Part shown: positions 9,494 to 18,077 of the stretch, piece by piece
Numbering within the stretch: the first letter of the stretch is position 1
How the letters are laid out: the number at the start of each line of letters is the position of its first letter
Source: Lachnospiraceae bacterium
GTDB lineage: Bacteria; Bacillota; Clostridia; Lachnospirales; Lachnospiraceae
Length of the DNA: 56,190 bases
Direction of reading: 5' to 3'
NCBI GenBank assembly: GCA_900752065.1
Contig: CAADTT010000001.1
Location: 1 to 56,190 of the forward strand
Position numbers and translations under genes: made by a program
Notes under the pieces: model-generated
What the model was told of the DNA's origin: nothing
The model's input: only the letters and a program-made list of their open reading frames with translations
Database searches by the model: none

Positions 9494-9609
9494 CTATTGG
9501 ATGCTTAAGGTGTAAAATTCGAGGAAGTTCACATTTAAGAGATACCTCAAGTTTTAGCAAATCATTTGCATGTTTATTCAGTTACTGTAACTATTTATAC
9601 GCTATCATA

Positions 9610-9816
9610 TTCATCAACAAGTGTCTATGAAATTGTATCGACATATTTTGACAAAAGGACTCTTGACACATGGCTCATATGGTCCGTGAACATATCTACT
9701 ATATCAGCATTCGATAAAATGCTGTCCGGCGGGGGCACATCCGCATTGAATATCTTCCATTTGGAAAGCTCAAGTGACAGCCTGTTCAGGAAGCTCTGTC
9801 TTCCCCCAACTACCAC
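9610..9816 (-). pseudogene. Possible DUF2325-like gene fragment
   Basis: A 63-codon minus-strand stretch begins VVGGRQSFLNRL and contains NADIVDMFTDHMSHVS. A VGG start followed by aDivv-f-t-d-x-x-SH resembles the DUF2325 family, but the piece is too short and no RBS is clear. The rest of 9494-9872 is AT-rich and I see nothing else in it. Confidence 0.25.
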
Positions 9817-9872
9817 ACCCCTGACATTATTATTTGGGGCTTATATTATCCTGGTAAATTCTATTTTTTCTA

Positions 9873-9901
9873 TTGACAAACCCTGAAACATTTGCTATTA
9901 T
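9873..9901 (+). promoter_or_regulatory. Sigma-A promoter of tRNA-Gly
   Basis: The -35 TTGACA (9873-9878) is perfect; the -10 TATTAT (9896-9901) has one mismatch; the spacer is 17 bp. The tRNA begins 30 bp downstream. Confidence 0.85.
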
Positions 9902-9931
9902 ATCAAACGTACCGCATGAGCGATACAAAAT

Positions 9932-10004
9932 GCGCGAGTGGCTCAGTTGGTGGAGCGCGACCTTGCCAAGGTCGAGGCCGCGGGTTCGAGTCCCGTCTCG
10001 CGCT
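9932..10004 (+). tRNA. tRNA-Gly (GCC)
   Basis: A full cloverleaf can be drawn: acceptor arms GCGCGAG/CTCGCGC with discriminator T; D-arm GCTC/GAGC; anticodon arm CGACC/GGTCG with loop TTGCCAA (anticodon GCC); T-arm GCGGG/CCCGT around TTCGAGT. The 3' CCA is not encoded and must be added by the CCA enzyme (24991-26337 encodes one). It has its own promoter and terminator. An AT-rich, partly decayed patch lies just upstream. Confidence 0.97.
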
Positions 10005-10012
10005 TTTCTTAT

Positions 10013-10039
10013 GCCCCGAATTTTCGGGGTGTTTTTTTA
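10013..10039 (+). terminator. Intrinsic terminator after tRNA-Gly
   Basis: CCCCGA/TCGGGG stem with an ATTT loop followed by GTGTTTTTTT, 9 nt past the tRNA. Confidence 0.9.
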
Positions 10040-10103
10040 TACAGCAACAGTTCATTTTCTATCAAGATTTTTCAAAAATGTTTTTATTTTCCCGAAACTA
10101 TAG

Positions 10104-10109
10104 TATAAT
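10104..10109 (+). promoter_or_regulatory. -10 box of the pyruvate kinase gene
   Basis: A perfect TATAAT lies 59 bp before the start codon. The region 17 bp upstream is T-rich with no clear TTGACA. Confidence 0.45.
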
Positions 10110-10168
10110 ATAAACGATTGTATTTTTATCAGACAATTTCAGCTATTAATGTAGAGAAAGGATAAAAT

Positions 10169-11593
10169 ATGAGAAGAACAAAAATCATCTGTACGTTAGG
10201 TCCTTCTACAGATAAAGAGGGAATTTTGGAGGAACTTGTAAAGGAAGGCATGGATGTCGCCCGCTTCAACTTCTCTCACGGTTCCCATGAAGAACAGAAG
10301 AAGCGTCTTACCCTACTGGAAGAGCTTCGGGAAAAATATGACAAACCCATTGCCGCCCTCCTGGATACCAAGGGCCCGGAGATTCGAATCGGCTGCTTCG
10401 AAAACAACAGCATTGAATTAAAGGCAGGACAGACCTTTACTCTGACCACGGAAGAGATTTCCGGAAATGAAGAGAAGGTTTCTATCACCTACAAACAGCT
10501 TTTCCAGGATGTAAAGCCCGGAGATTCGATCCTGATCGACGACGGCCTGATTGGGATGGAGGTTTGCGAGATCATCGGAGAGGATATCGTCTGCACGGTA
10601 AAAAACAGCGGCACCATCTCTAACCGCAAGGGAATCAACGTTCCCGGCGTAGAACTGAAAATGCCTTTCGTAAGCCCGAAGGATTATGATGATATTCTCT
10701 TCGGCATTCAAGAAGGCTTTGACTTTATCGCCGCTTCCTTTACAAGAACTGCTGACGATGTTCTGGAGATTCGTAAGATCCTTCAGGAAAATGACGGCAG
10801 CCATATTAATATTATTGCAAAGATAGAAAATCAGCAGGGCGTAGATAACATTGACGAGATTATCCAGGCGGCTGACGGTATCATGATCGCCCGTGGCGAT
10901 ATGGGTGTGGAGATTCCTCTGGAGGAGGTTCCCGTGATTCAGAAAAAGCTGATCAGCAAGGTATATTCCGTTGGGAAACAAGTCATCACCGCCACGCAGA
11001 TGCTCGATTCTATGATGAAGCACCCGCGTCCTACCCGTGCAGAAACTACGGACGTGGCAAACGCCATCTATCAGGGCACCAGCGCCATCATGCTTTCCGG
11101 TGAGACGGCTGCCGGTCTGTATCCGGTAGAATCTTTAAAGACTATGGTGCGCATCGCGGAACGTATCGAATGTGATATTGATTACGCACAGATCTTCCGG
11201 AAAAATGCCCGCATGGATAATCCGGATATGACGACAGCCATCTCCCATGCAGCCTGCCTGACGGCCATCGAGCTGAAAGCCAAAGCCATTATCACCGTCA
11301 GCAAATCCGGAAACACAGCCCGTATGGTATCCAAATACCACTCCGGCAGTCTGATCGTCGGCTGTACTACGGCCGCACGCACCTGCCGCCAGTTAAACCT
11401 GTGTTGGGGCATCAAGCCTGTCCTGATCAAAGAGGAATACAGTTCCGAAATCCTCTTCCTTCATGCGATAGAGGCTGCGGAGCGAAAGGGATATGTAAAA
11501 GAGGGAGATGTCGTTACCATGACTGCCGGCGTTCCTCTCGGCAAACCCGGAAATACAAATATCCTGCGCGCCTGTGTAGTAGGCGATCTCTAA
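10169..11593 (+). CDS. pyk: Pyruvate kinase
   Basis: 474 aa, the usual length for the form without the extra C-terminal phosphotransferase-like domain found in Bacillus Pyk. It transfers phosphate from phosphoenolpyruvate to ADP in the last step of glycolysis. The N-terminus RRTKIICTLGPSTD is diagnostic; the active-site segment contains IIAKIENQQG and GDMGVEIPLEEVP; the loop MLDSMMKHPRPTRAE follows; the C-terminal allosteric domain is complete. The start has an AAAGGA RBS. It is alone on its strand, between the tRNA-Gly terminator and a bidirectional terminator. Confidence 0.97.
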   Translation: MRRTKIICTLGPSTDKEGILEELVKEGMDVARFNFSHGSHEEQKKRLTLLEELREKYDKPIAALLDTKGPEIRIGCFENNSIELKAGQTFTLTTEEISGNEEKVSITYKQLFQDVKPGDSILIDDGLIGMEVCEIIGEDIVCTVKNSGTISNRKGINVPGVELKMPFVSPKDYDDILFGIQEGFDFIAASFTRTADDVLEIRKILQENDGSHINIIAKIENQQGVDNIDEIIQAADGIMIARGDMGVEIPLEEVPVIQKKLISKVYSVGKQVITATQMLDSMMKHPRPTRAETTDVANAIYQGTSAIMLSGETAAGLYPVESLKTMVRIAERIECDIDYAQIFRKNARMDNPDMTTAISHAACLTAIELKAKAIITVSKSGNTARMVSKYHSGSLIVGCTTAARTCRQLNLCWGIKPVLIKEEYSSEILFLHAIEAAERKGYVKEGDVVTMTAGVPLGKPGNTNILRACVVGDL

Positions 11594-11613
11594 TCGAGAT
11601 TTTTTCATATGCC

Positions 11614-11646
11614 TGAAAAAAGCCGTCCGAAAGGGCGGCTTTTCAA
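11614..11646. terminator. Bidirectional terminator between pyk and the GH13 gene
   Basis: AGCCGTCC/GGGCGGCT stem with a GAAA loop (11621-11640), with TTTT on the plus side and a run of A (T on the minus strand) on the other. It serves two convergent genes. Confidence 0.85.
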
Positions 11647-11720
11647 TGTCTTAGTATGCGAGAAAGGACGCCGCTGGCGCCCTTTCTGCATTACCATACG
11701 ATTCACTATTATCTGAAATA

Positions 11721-13832
11721 CTACATTGCACTGTTTTTCAGCACCACTGCACCCTTCGCCGGCAAAGTCAGCGTGATCTTCCCATTCCTGCACTCGTACT
11801 CCTCCGGCTCTGCCGTGACACCATCCTTATCACTAAGCAGGATGCGTGTCATCCTGCTGCCGCTCGCCACTCCCGCCTGCCATACAGAAAGAGAAATCTC
11901 CATCGGTCCATCACTGTTATTAAACGCTGTGATCATCTGTTCTTCTTCACTGAATCTGGCGTAGCTGATGCTGTTCCACTGGCACTCCAGGAATTTCAGC
12001 GACCCATGCGTAAGCACAGGATATTTTTTGTGAATTTGTATCATCTGGCGGTAAAACTCAATCAACTCCCTGTCCTCATGTCCCCAGGGATATGTCCTCC
12101 GGTTGTCCGGATCTGTAAAGCCCGTTACCCCTGCCTCGTCCCCATAATACAGGGTCGGCGCGCCCGGCCAGGTCATCTGCATCACAATAGCCTCCCGCAT
12201 AACAGCCTTATCCACGCCCTCCGAAGCCGCCTCGCTTCCCAGCACTTTTACTCTTCCTACTTTATGATTCGTTCTGGTGAGAAAACGGGAGTGGTCATGG
12301 TTGGAAAGCTCATTCATCGCTGTCTGCAGGGACGGCGCCAGGAAATTTGACATGTGGTGGTTCATGGCTCCAATAAAACTCTCATGATTTCCCAGCAGAT
12401 CTCCCCGGAAGGCATCGCTGTGCTTTTCCATTCCGGTAAAAAACCAGGTCAGAGGTTCCATAAAGGCGTCATAGTTCATGACCGTATCCCACTCGTCCCC
12501 CCGCAGCCAGGGGCCTGCATCGCCGTAATGCTCTGCCAGAATGATCGCATCGGGATTGGCTTCCTTTACCACTTTTCGGAATTCCTTCCAGAACTTATGG
12601 TTGTATTCGCTGCTGAATCCCAGATCTGCCGCCACATCCAGCCGCCACCCGTCCGCATTGAACGGGGGAGAGACCCACTTTCTCGCAATATCCATGATAT
12701 ATTCATAGAGCATCGGAGAACTCTCATAGTTCAGCTTCGGCAGCGTATCATGCCCCCACCAGCCATCGTAGAACGGATTATAGGGCCACTCATGCTCGTT
12801 GTTAAATTTAAAGAAACTCCGGTACGGGCTGTCTGCCGACACATACGCCCCTTTCTGATACCCTTCCTGTTTCTCATAGATCCGCTCCCTGTCCAGCCAC
12901 TTATTAAAAGAACCGCAGTGATTAAACACACCGTCCAGAATAACCTTCATGCCCCTGCTGTGTGCTTCTCCGATCAGATCAGCCAGAAGTTGGTTACTGG
13001 CTTCCAGATTTTCCTTGTCCGTCACTCTCTGAATATACTTGGATGCCTGGGTATTATCCCTGCATCCCTCCGGCAGCACAGACCCGCCGTCCTTTACGAT
13101 CTTTCCATAATGAGGATCTACATAATCATAGTCCTGAATGTCGTACTTATGATTCGAGGGCGACACAAAAATCGGATTAAAATAAATCACGTCCACCCCC
13201 AACTCCTGAAGATAATCCAGCTTATCCCTGACTCCCTGCAAGTCGCCTCCATAAAATTCACGGATCTCCATATCAACAGCCGGATACTGATTCCAGTCCC
13301 TGATCTGAACAGTTGTATCCCCAATATAGAAATACTCTCTGTCTTCTACCGTATTGGTAGGATCCCCGTTGCAGAACCGGTCTACCAGAATCTGGTACAT
13401 GACCGCACCTTTTGCCCACTGAGGCGTCTTAAATCCCGGTGCGATCGCAAACGCATAATAATCCTGCAGGTCCTTGGAAACACCCATCTTATTATAAAAG
13501 CAACGGATGTTTCCCACGCGTACCTCAAAATAATAATGAAGGACTTCCTGCCCCATGATAATTTCTATCTTATAATAATCAAAACTTCCTACCGTCTTCT
13601 CATAATCCATCAGGATTCTTTTCGCTCCGCTGATCCAATATACATAATCTATGTTATTTTTCACTGCGCGGAACCGTATCGTAACTTTGTCCCCCACTTC
13701 TGGTTCCATAGGGCTGACATAGTTTTCTGTCTCGTCGCTGAACAGACCTCCGGAACGGAATATCGGACGCATCCGCATCGCATAAACCTCCGATTTCCGT
13801 AAGTAATCAATATCCGTTGTGTTCTGATTCAT
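11721..13832 (-). CDS. GH13 alpha-glucosidase of neopullulanase/cyclomaltodextrinase type
   Basis: 703 aa, no signal peptide, so cytoplasmic. An N-terminal beta domain (about 20-125, CBM34-like) precedes a GH13 (beta/alpha)8 barrel and a small C-terminal beta domain. The conserved regions are all present: DGVFNH from Asp300, GWRLDVA with nucleophile Asp399, ILAEHYGD with acid/base Glu434, and NHDHSR with Asp513. Family members cut alpha-1,4 (some alpha-1,6) bonds in maltodextrins, cyclodextrins or pullulan. It probably degrades imported malto-oligosaccharides. The start has a GGAGG RBS. Monocistronic, convergent with pyk. The exact substrate cannot be told. Confidence 0.88.
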   Translation of the reverse strand: MNQNTTDIDYLRKSEVYAMRMRPIFRSGGLFSDETENYVSPMEPEVGDKVTIRFRAVKNNIDYVYWISGAKRILMDYEKTVGSFDYYKIEIIMGQEVLHYYFEVRVGNIRCFYNKMGVSKDLQDYYAFAIAPGFKTPQWAKGAVMYQILVDRFCNGDPTNTVEDREYFYIGDTTVQIRDWNQYPAVDMEIREFYGGDLQGVRDKLDYLQELGVDVIYFNPIFVSPSNHKYDIQDYDYVDPHYGKIVKDGGSVLPEGCRDNTQASKYIQRVTDKENLEASNQLLADLIGEAHSRGMKVILDGVFNHCGSFNKWLDRERIYEKQEGYQKGAYVSADSPYRSFFKFNNEHEWPYNPFYDGWWGHDTLPKLNYESSPMLYEYIMDIARKWVSPPFNADGWRLDVAADLGFSSEYNHKFWKEFRKVVKEANPDAIILAEHYGDAGPWLRGDEWDTVMNYDAFMEPLTWFFTGMEKHSDAFRGDLLGNHESFIGAMNHHMSNFLAPSLQTAMNELSNHDHSRFLTRTNHKVGRVKVLGSEAASEGVDKAVMREAIVMQMTWPGAPTLYYGDEAGVTGFTDPDNRRTYPWGHEDRELIEFYRQMIQIHKKYPVLTHGSLKFLECQWNSISYARFSEEEQMITAFNNSDGPMEISLSVWQAGVASGSRMTRILLSDKDGVTAEPEEYECRNGKITLTLPAKGAVVLKNSAM

Positions 13833-13867
13833 ATTCGATGTCCTCCATAACTCGATTTCTCTTAATT

Positions 13868-13896
13868 ATTGTATACTAATTTCCCTTTTCACACAA
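13868..13896 (-). promoter_or_regulatory. Probable promoter of the GH13 gene
   Basis: On the minus strand, -35 TTGTGT (13891-13896) and -10 TACAAT (13868-13873) are 17 bp apart. The -35 is weak (4 of 6). Confidence 0.5.
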
Positions 13897-13928
13897 GAAA
13901 AAAGACAGCCGAACGGCCGTCTTTTTTG
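13897..13928 (-). terminator. Terminator downstream of ftsH
   Basis: AGACGGCC/GGCTGTCT stem (one G-U pair) with a 4-nt loop and T runs on both strands. It ends the minus-strand ftsH transcript about 165 nt after the stop, and could work both ways. Confidence 0.75.
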
Positions 13929-14090
13929 GAGAAGGTATTTCTCTTATGGGGTGTAGCAAAAACTATATAATGTATTGGGGATTTTACGAGTGTTATTATA
14001 GCATCACTTTCCGAAGAAGTGTGCACAAACTTCACAAATTTGGCCCCCTGTTTTTATGCATATTCTACAATTTCCGACGTTTTTTCTACC

Positions 14091-15923
14091 TTATACCTGA
14101 GGTTCCGCCTCACCCTTGTCAAACAGCGACTCAAACTCTTCCCGTCCGATCTTCTCCTTTTTGATCAGAAGCTTGGCGCAGCGATGGAGCACATCCATAT
14201 GGTCTTCGATCAGGCTCTTTGCCTTCGCATAGGACTCATCCACGATCCGTTTCACCTCGCTGTCGATCAGGGACTGGGTATCCTCCCCGTAACCTCTGGT
14301 GTGCGCCAGATCACGGCCGATAAATACCTCATCCCCGTCGCTTCCGTAATGGATCATGCCTACCTTTTCCGACATTCCATACCGTGTGACCATTGCCCGG
14401 GCGATCTCCGTAGACTGCTTGATATCCTGGGATGCCCCCGTCGTCACATCACCGATGATCAGCTCCTCGGCAACCCTGCCGCCAAAGCCCACGATGATCT
14501 CCTGAAGCATCTGTCCCTTTGTACGGAACATCTCATCCTTGCCCGGCAGGGGCATGGTATAGCCGGCCGCTCCCATTCCCGTAGGAATGATGGATACCGT
14601 ATGCACCGGTCCCACATCTGGGAGCACATGGAACAGGATCGCATGGCCCGCTTCGTGGTATGCCGTGATCCGTTTCTCTTTCTCTGAGATGATCCTGCTT
14701 TTCTTTTCTGCGCCGATCCCTACCTTCACAAATGCCTGACGGATATCGTTCTGTGTAATATAGCACCGGTTCTCCTTCGCCGCCAGGATTGCCGCCTCAT
14801 TCATCAAGTTCTCCAGGTCAGCTCCCGTAAATCCCGCTGTTGTCTGGGCAATCTCCTGAAGATCCACATCATCTCCCAGAGGCTTGCCTTTCGTATGCAC
14901 CTGCAGGATCTCTTTTCTTCCCCTGACATCCGGCTTCCCGACGCCTACCTTCCGGTCAAAACGTCCCGGACGCATGATCGCAGGATCCAGGATATCCACC
15001 CGGTTCGTAGCCGCCATCACAATAATTCCCTCGTTTACGCCAAAGCCGTCCATCTCCACCAGCATCTGGTTTAAGGTCTGCTCCCTCTCGTCATGACCTC
15101 CGCCCATTCCGGTGCCGCGTCTTCTCGCCACCGCATCAATCTCATCGATAAATACGATACAGGGGGCATTCCGCTTCGCCTCCCCGAACAGGTCACGGAC
15201 GCGGGAAGCCCCTACGCCCACAAACATTTCCACAAAATCAGAACCCGATATGCTGAAAAACGGAACGCCTGCCTCTCCTGCCACAGCCTTTGCCAGCAGA
15301 GTTTTTCCGGTTCCCGGAGGGCCCACCAGAAGGACGCCTTTGGGAATCCTCGCCCCCACCTGAATATATTTCTTCGGCTCCTTCAGAAAATCTACGATCT
15401 CCTGAAGCTCCTCTTTTTCTTCCTCCAGTCCTGCCACTTCTTTAAAGCTGATTTTTTTCATGTCCGGCAGGATCATGGTCGCGCGGCTCTTTCCGAAATT
15501 CATCATTTTGCTATTTCCGCCGCCTGCCTGCCGGTTCATGAAGATCAGCAGCACCACAAACATCACCGCCATCAGCAGCATCGGCAGAACCGTAGTCATA
15601 AAGACGCTTTCCTTCTCGATATCGTACATGTAATTCGGGATGTTCTTCTGCTCAAGTTCTTCCTGCACTTCTTTGATGTCTGCCACATTCAGCTTTTCCA
15701 TAGGATTTCCATTTGAAAAATAAACCCATAACTGCCCTGTCGGAACCTGTTCATTCGGGTGAATATCTACCCGCGCCACGTTTCCTGCCTCCAGAGCAGT
15801 CTCAAACTGCCGGTATGTATACGTCTCCCGCGTGTCAAACCCATTTCGAAACACATACACAAACAATACGACCGCCAGCATGATCAGAAAATAGAACCCC
15901 AGGCCTTTTGAAGTATTTTTCAA
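14091..15923 (-). CDS. ftsH: ATP-dependent zinc metalloprotease FtsH
   Basis: 610 aa. Two N-terminal membrane helices (about 8-25 and 110-130) flank the extracytoplasmic domain. Then come an AAA+ ATPase (Walker A GPPGTGKT, Walker B IVFIDEIDAV, arginine-finger region ATNRVDILDPAIMRPGRFDR) and the M41 protease with zinc motif HEAGH (His423, Glu424, His427). It degrades membrane and regulatory proteins as a membrane hexamer. The start appears to be TTG (15921-15923), about 10 nt after AGGGGG; no ATG gives the conserved N-terminus. It follows hpt by 16 bp in the conserved tilS-hpt-ftsH order. Confidence 0.96.
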   Translation of the reverse strand: MKNTSKGLGFYFLIMLAVVLFVYVFRNGFDTRETYTYRQFETALEAGNVARVDIHPNEQVPTGQLWVYFSNGNPMEKLNVADIKEVQEELEQKNIPNYMYDIEKESVFMTTVLPMLLMAVMFVVLLIFMNRQAGGGNSKMMNFGKSRATMILPDMKKISFKEVAGLEEEKEELQEIVDFLKEPKKYIQVGARIPKGVLLVGPPGTGKTLLAKAVAGEAGVPFFSISGSDFVEMFVGVGASRVRDLFGEAKRNAPCIVFIDEIDAVARRRGTGMGGGHDEREQTLNQMLVEMDGFGVNEGIIVMAATNRVDILDPAIMRPGRFDRKVGVGKPDVRGRKEILQVHTKGKPLGDDVDLQEIAQTTAGFTGADLENLMNEAAILAAKENRCYITQNDIRQAFVKVGIGAEKKSRIISEKEKRITAYHEAGHAILFHVLPDVGPVHTVSIIPTGMGAAGYTMPLPGKDEMFRTKGQMLQEIIVGFGGRVAEELIIGDVTTGASQDIKQSTEIARAMVTRYGMSEKVGMIHYGSDGDEVFIGRDLAHTRGYGEDTQSLIDSEVKRIVDESYAKAKSLIEDHMDVLHRCAKLLIKKEKIGREEFESLFDKGEAEPQV

Positions 15924-15939
15924 TTTCCAGATCCCCCTT

Positions 15940-16461
15940 CTAAACCTCTACGACTCCGATATACGGAAGATTCCTGTATTTCTGGGCATAGTCAAGCCCA
16001 TAACCCACAACAAACTCATCCGGAATATTGAAGCCGACGTAATCCACCTTCACATCCGTCACACGTCTCTCCGGCTTGTCAAGAAGGGTACACAGATGGA
16101 TGCTCGCCGGATTTCTCTTCCGCAAAATCTGAATCAGATAGCTCAAAGTACGTCCGGAATCAATAATATCCTCTACGATCAGTACATCCTTTCCTTCCAG
16201 CGGCTCATCCAGATCCTTCACGATCTTTACCACACCGCTTGACTTCGTGTCCGCCCCGTAACTGCTCACAGACATAAAGTCCAGAGACACCGGAACCGTG
16301 ATGCGCTTCGCCAGTTCACAGGTAAAAAATATTCCACCCTTCAGTACACAGATCAGATGTACACTTCTGCCGGCATAATCCTCGCTGATTTTCTTCCCCA
16401 GCTCTGCGATCTTTTCATTCACTTCCTGCTCTGATAATAATACGCGAATCTTGTCTTCCAT
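15940..16461 (-). CDS. hpt: Hypoxanthine phosphoribosyltransferase
   Basis: 173 aa, normal length. It converts hypoxanthine or guanine plus PRPP to IMP or GMP in purine salvage. The PRPP-binding motif is VLIVEDIIDSGRTL and the C-terminal VDYVGFNIPDEFVVGYGLDY is characteristic. The ATG at 16461 has a GGAGGA RBS that lies inside tilS: the two frames overlap by 47 bp, so translation is probably coupled. TilS and Hpt interact and regulate ftsH in Bacillus (known for the family); the same order here fits. Confidence 0.95.
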   Translation of the reverse strand: MEDKIRVLLSEQEVNEKIAELGKKISEDYAGRSVHLICVLKGGIFFTCELAKRITVPVSLDFMSVSSYGADTKSSGVVKIVKDLDEPLEGKDVLIVEDIIDSGRTLSYLIQILRKRNPASIHLCTLLDKPERRVTDVKVDYVGFNIPDEFVVGYGLDYAQKYRNLPYIGVVEV

Positions 16462-17842
16462 AATCCTGTTCCTCCATCACTTGAATTTTTAATATTTTTT
16501 TTGTGTGCTCCGTCACTTTACATGTCTCGCTGATCCGGTATCCCACAGCCCAAAGAATGTGACTTCCATCAGCCAGAAGGAGCACCTGGTCTCTGTATTC
16601 CTTCAAAACCTTTTCATCAATAAAATATTTTTTTAACTTTCTGCGTCCGCCGTCCGCTGTAAAATAATCACCGCTCCTGCGGCTTCTAAGAAGAATCGTA
16701 TTTTTAATTGTATCATAATCCAACCATTTCGTATACTTTTTTTCGGGGATAATCTGATTTTTATAAGGTTCCAGGCTGGTAATGATCCGGTATCCTCCCC
16801 AAACCGACTCTCCGGGCACCAAAAGCGGTGTCTCCTGCCTTTGCTCCGATCCATCCGTCGCCTGCTCCTCTGCCCGGTGAAGCACCAGATACCTGCCTGT
16901 CCGTCTGGCCTCCCTACCGCCCGGCAGCCTCAGGCACTTCCCCGACTGCTTTTCCGCCAGACGCAGGAGCTCCTCCAGATGCACGGCTCCCACATCTTTC
17001 AGCCCGCCGCCCAGACGTTCCATCCAGATACGCAGCATGTATTCCTGCATCACCCTCTCCTCTGCCAGAAAATCCTCCGCGGACACCCAGACTTCACCAT
17101 CCCGCATCTCAGAGATCCTCCGGGCCTTTTCTTCCGCCAGCTTTTCCAGATACTCCTGCGCCCGCAGGATCCTCCCGCCCGCCTCCGCGATATGCATGCG
17201 CGCCTGCGCATTCAATCCTTCCTCCATCGCCGGAAGGATCTGGCGGCGCATCCGGTTTCTCGTATAAGCGTCCGACAGATTTGTGCTGTCCGTGCGGAAA
17301 CACTGTCCTCTTTCCTTCAGATATGCCTCGATCTCTCTTCTGGAAACGCACAGCAGGGGCCTTAAAATCCGTCCGTTTACCGGTCTCATACCGCACAGTC
17401 CCCGCAGCCCTGTTCCCCGCGCCAGATTCCACAGAATCGTCTCCGCCTGGTCGTCCTGGTTATGCGCCACGGCGATCTTCGCCCTCTCTTTCCCTTCACA
17501 AGCCAGCAAAAAAGCTTCATAGCGGCATTTCCTCGCCGCCTCCTCAAGCGTCAGCCTTTCCTCTCTCGCCCTCCCCGGCACATCACAAGTATATATCCGG
17601 CAGGGAATCTCATTTTCCTTACAAAGCCTCTCTGTAAACCCGGCATCCTCCAGACTTTCCTCTCCCCGGATGCCATGTTCCACATGCACTGCCTCCAGAG
17701 AAAAGCCCAGTGTCTTTCGCAGCTCCATCAGCACAAAAAGCAGGCACACGGAGTCTGCTCCCCCCGATACGCCCGCTATGATGCAGTCACCTGTTTCTAT
17801 CATATGATAGCTTCTGATGTACGCGAATACTTTTTCGATCAT
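16415..17842 (-). CDS. tilS: tRNA(Ile)-lysidine synthetase
   Basis: 475 aa, close to the 472 aa of Bacillus TilS. It modifies the wobble C of the tRNA-Ile CAU anticodon to lysidine. The PP-loop is GVSGGADS (about residues 24-31); the conserved NQDDQAETILWNLARGTG helix follows; the C-terminal part carries the TilS_C beta domain with LRSRRSGDYFTADGGRRKLKKYFID. The last 47 bp overlap hpt. It is the first of the trio tilS-hpt-ftsH, preceded by a palindrome-rich gap. Confidence 0.95.
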   Translation of the reverse strand: MIEKVFAYIRSYHMIETGDCIIAGVSGGADSVCLLFVLMELRKTLGFSLEAVHVEHGIRGEESLEDAGFTERLCKENEIPCRIYTCDVPGRAREERLTLEEAARKCRYEAFLLACEGKERAKIAVAHNQDDQAETILWNLARGTGLRGLCGMRPVNGRILRPLLCVSRREIEAYLKERGQCFRTDSTNLSDAYTRNRMRRQILPAMEEGLNAQARMHIAEAGGRILRAQEYLEKLAEEKARRISEMRDGEVWVSAEDFLAEERVMQEYMLRIWMERLGGGLKDVGAVHLEELLRLAEKQSGKCLRLPGGREARRTGRYLVLHRAEEQATDGSEQRQETPLLVPGESVWGGYRIITSLEPYKNQIIPEKKYTKWLDYDTIKNTILLRSRRSGDYFTADGGRRKLKKYFIDEKVLKEYRDQVLLLADGSHILWAVGYRISETCKVTEHTKKILKIQVMEEQDYGRQDSRIIIRAGSE

Positions 17843-17870
17843 TTCTTATCCACCGCCCGTGTGTTCCTGG

Positions 17871-18016
17871 CTACTACGTAACTGTTCAGTATCTTCACAG
17901 TTACGATGCAAAATCCATTAAAATCGTCTTCGACGATGGGATTTTGCACTCCCCCATCATGTTCTTACGGTCTCAGCAGCAAGTGCTTCGGCCTGTTCTG
18001 AACAGTTATGCTACTA
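17871..18016. repeat. Palindrome-rich intergenic element between tilS and spoIIE
   Basis: About 145 bp bounded by inverted copies of CTGAACAGTTA (left reverse complement at 17879-17889, right at 17998-18008) with partly matching outer bases. Inside is a long hairpin (GCAAAATCC ... GGATTTTGC arms with inner ATCGTC/GACGAT, 17908-17947). The left end also forms GTAACTGT/ACAGTTAC. It looks like a small non-coding mobile or REP-type unit; it could also act as a terminator region for spoIIE. No coding potential seen. Confidence 0.45.
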
Positions 18017-18077
18017 CTATATAAAACCTCACCCGAAAATGCAAGCCCTGATTCCCCCCTGGCATTTAAAGTTCGCT

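Noticed and set aside
9566..9886. 106-codon plus-strand frame before tRNA-Gly
   Set aside because: Rich in Ser and Thr without RBS or motif; the opposite strand looks more protein-like, and the end overlaps the tRNA promoter.
12354..13802. Long open frame (482 codons) on the plus strand opposite the GH13 gene
   Set aside because: It mirrors the strongly conserved GH13 gene, has no RBS or recognisable motif, and its composition (many His, Ile, Arg) is typical of an antisense shadow.
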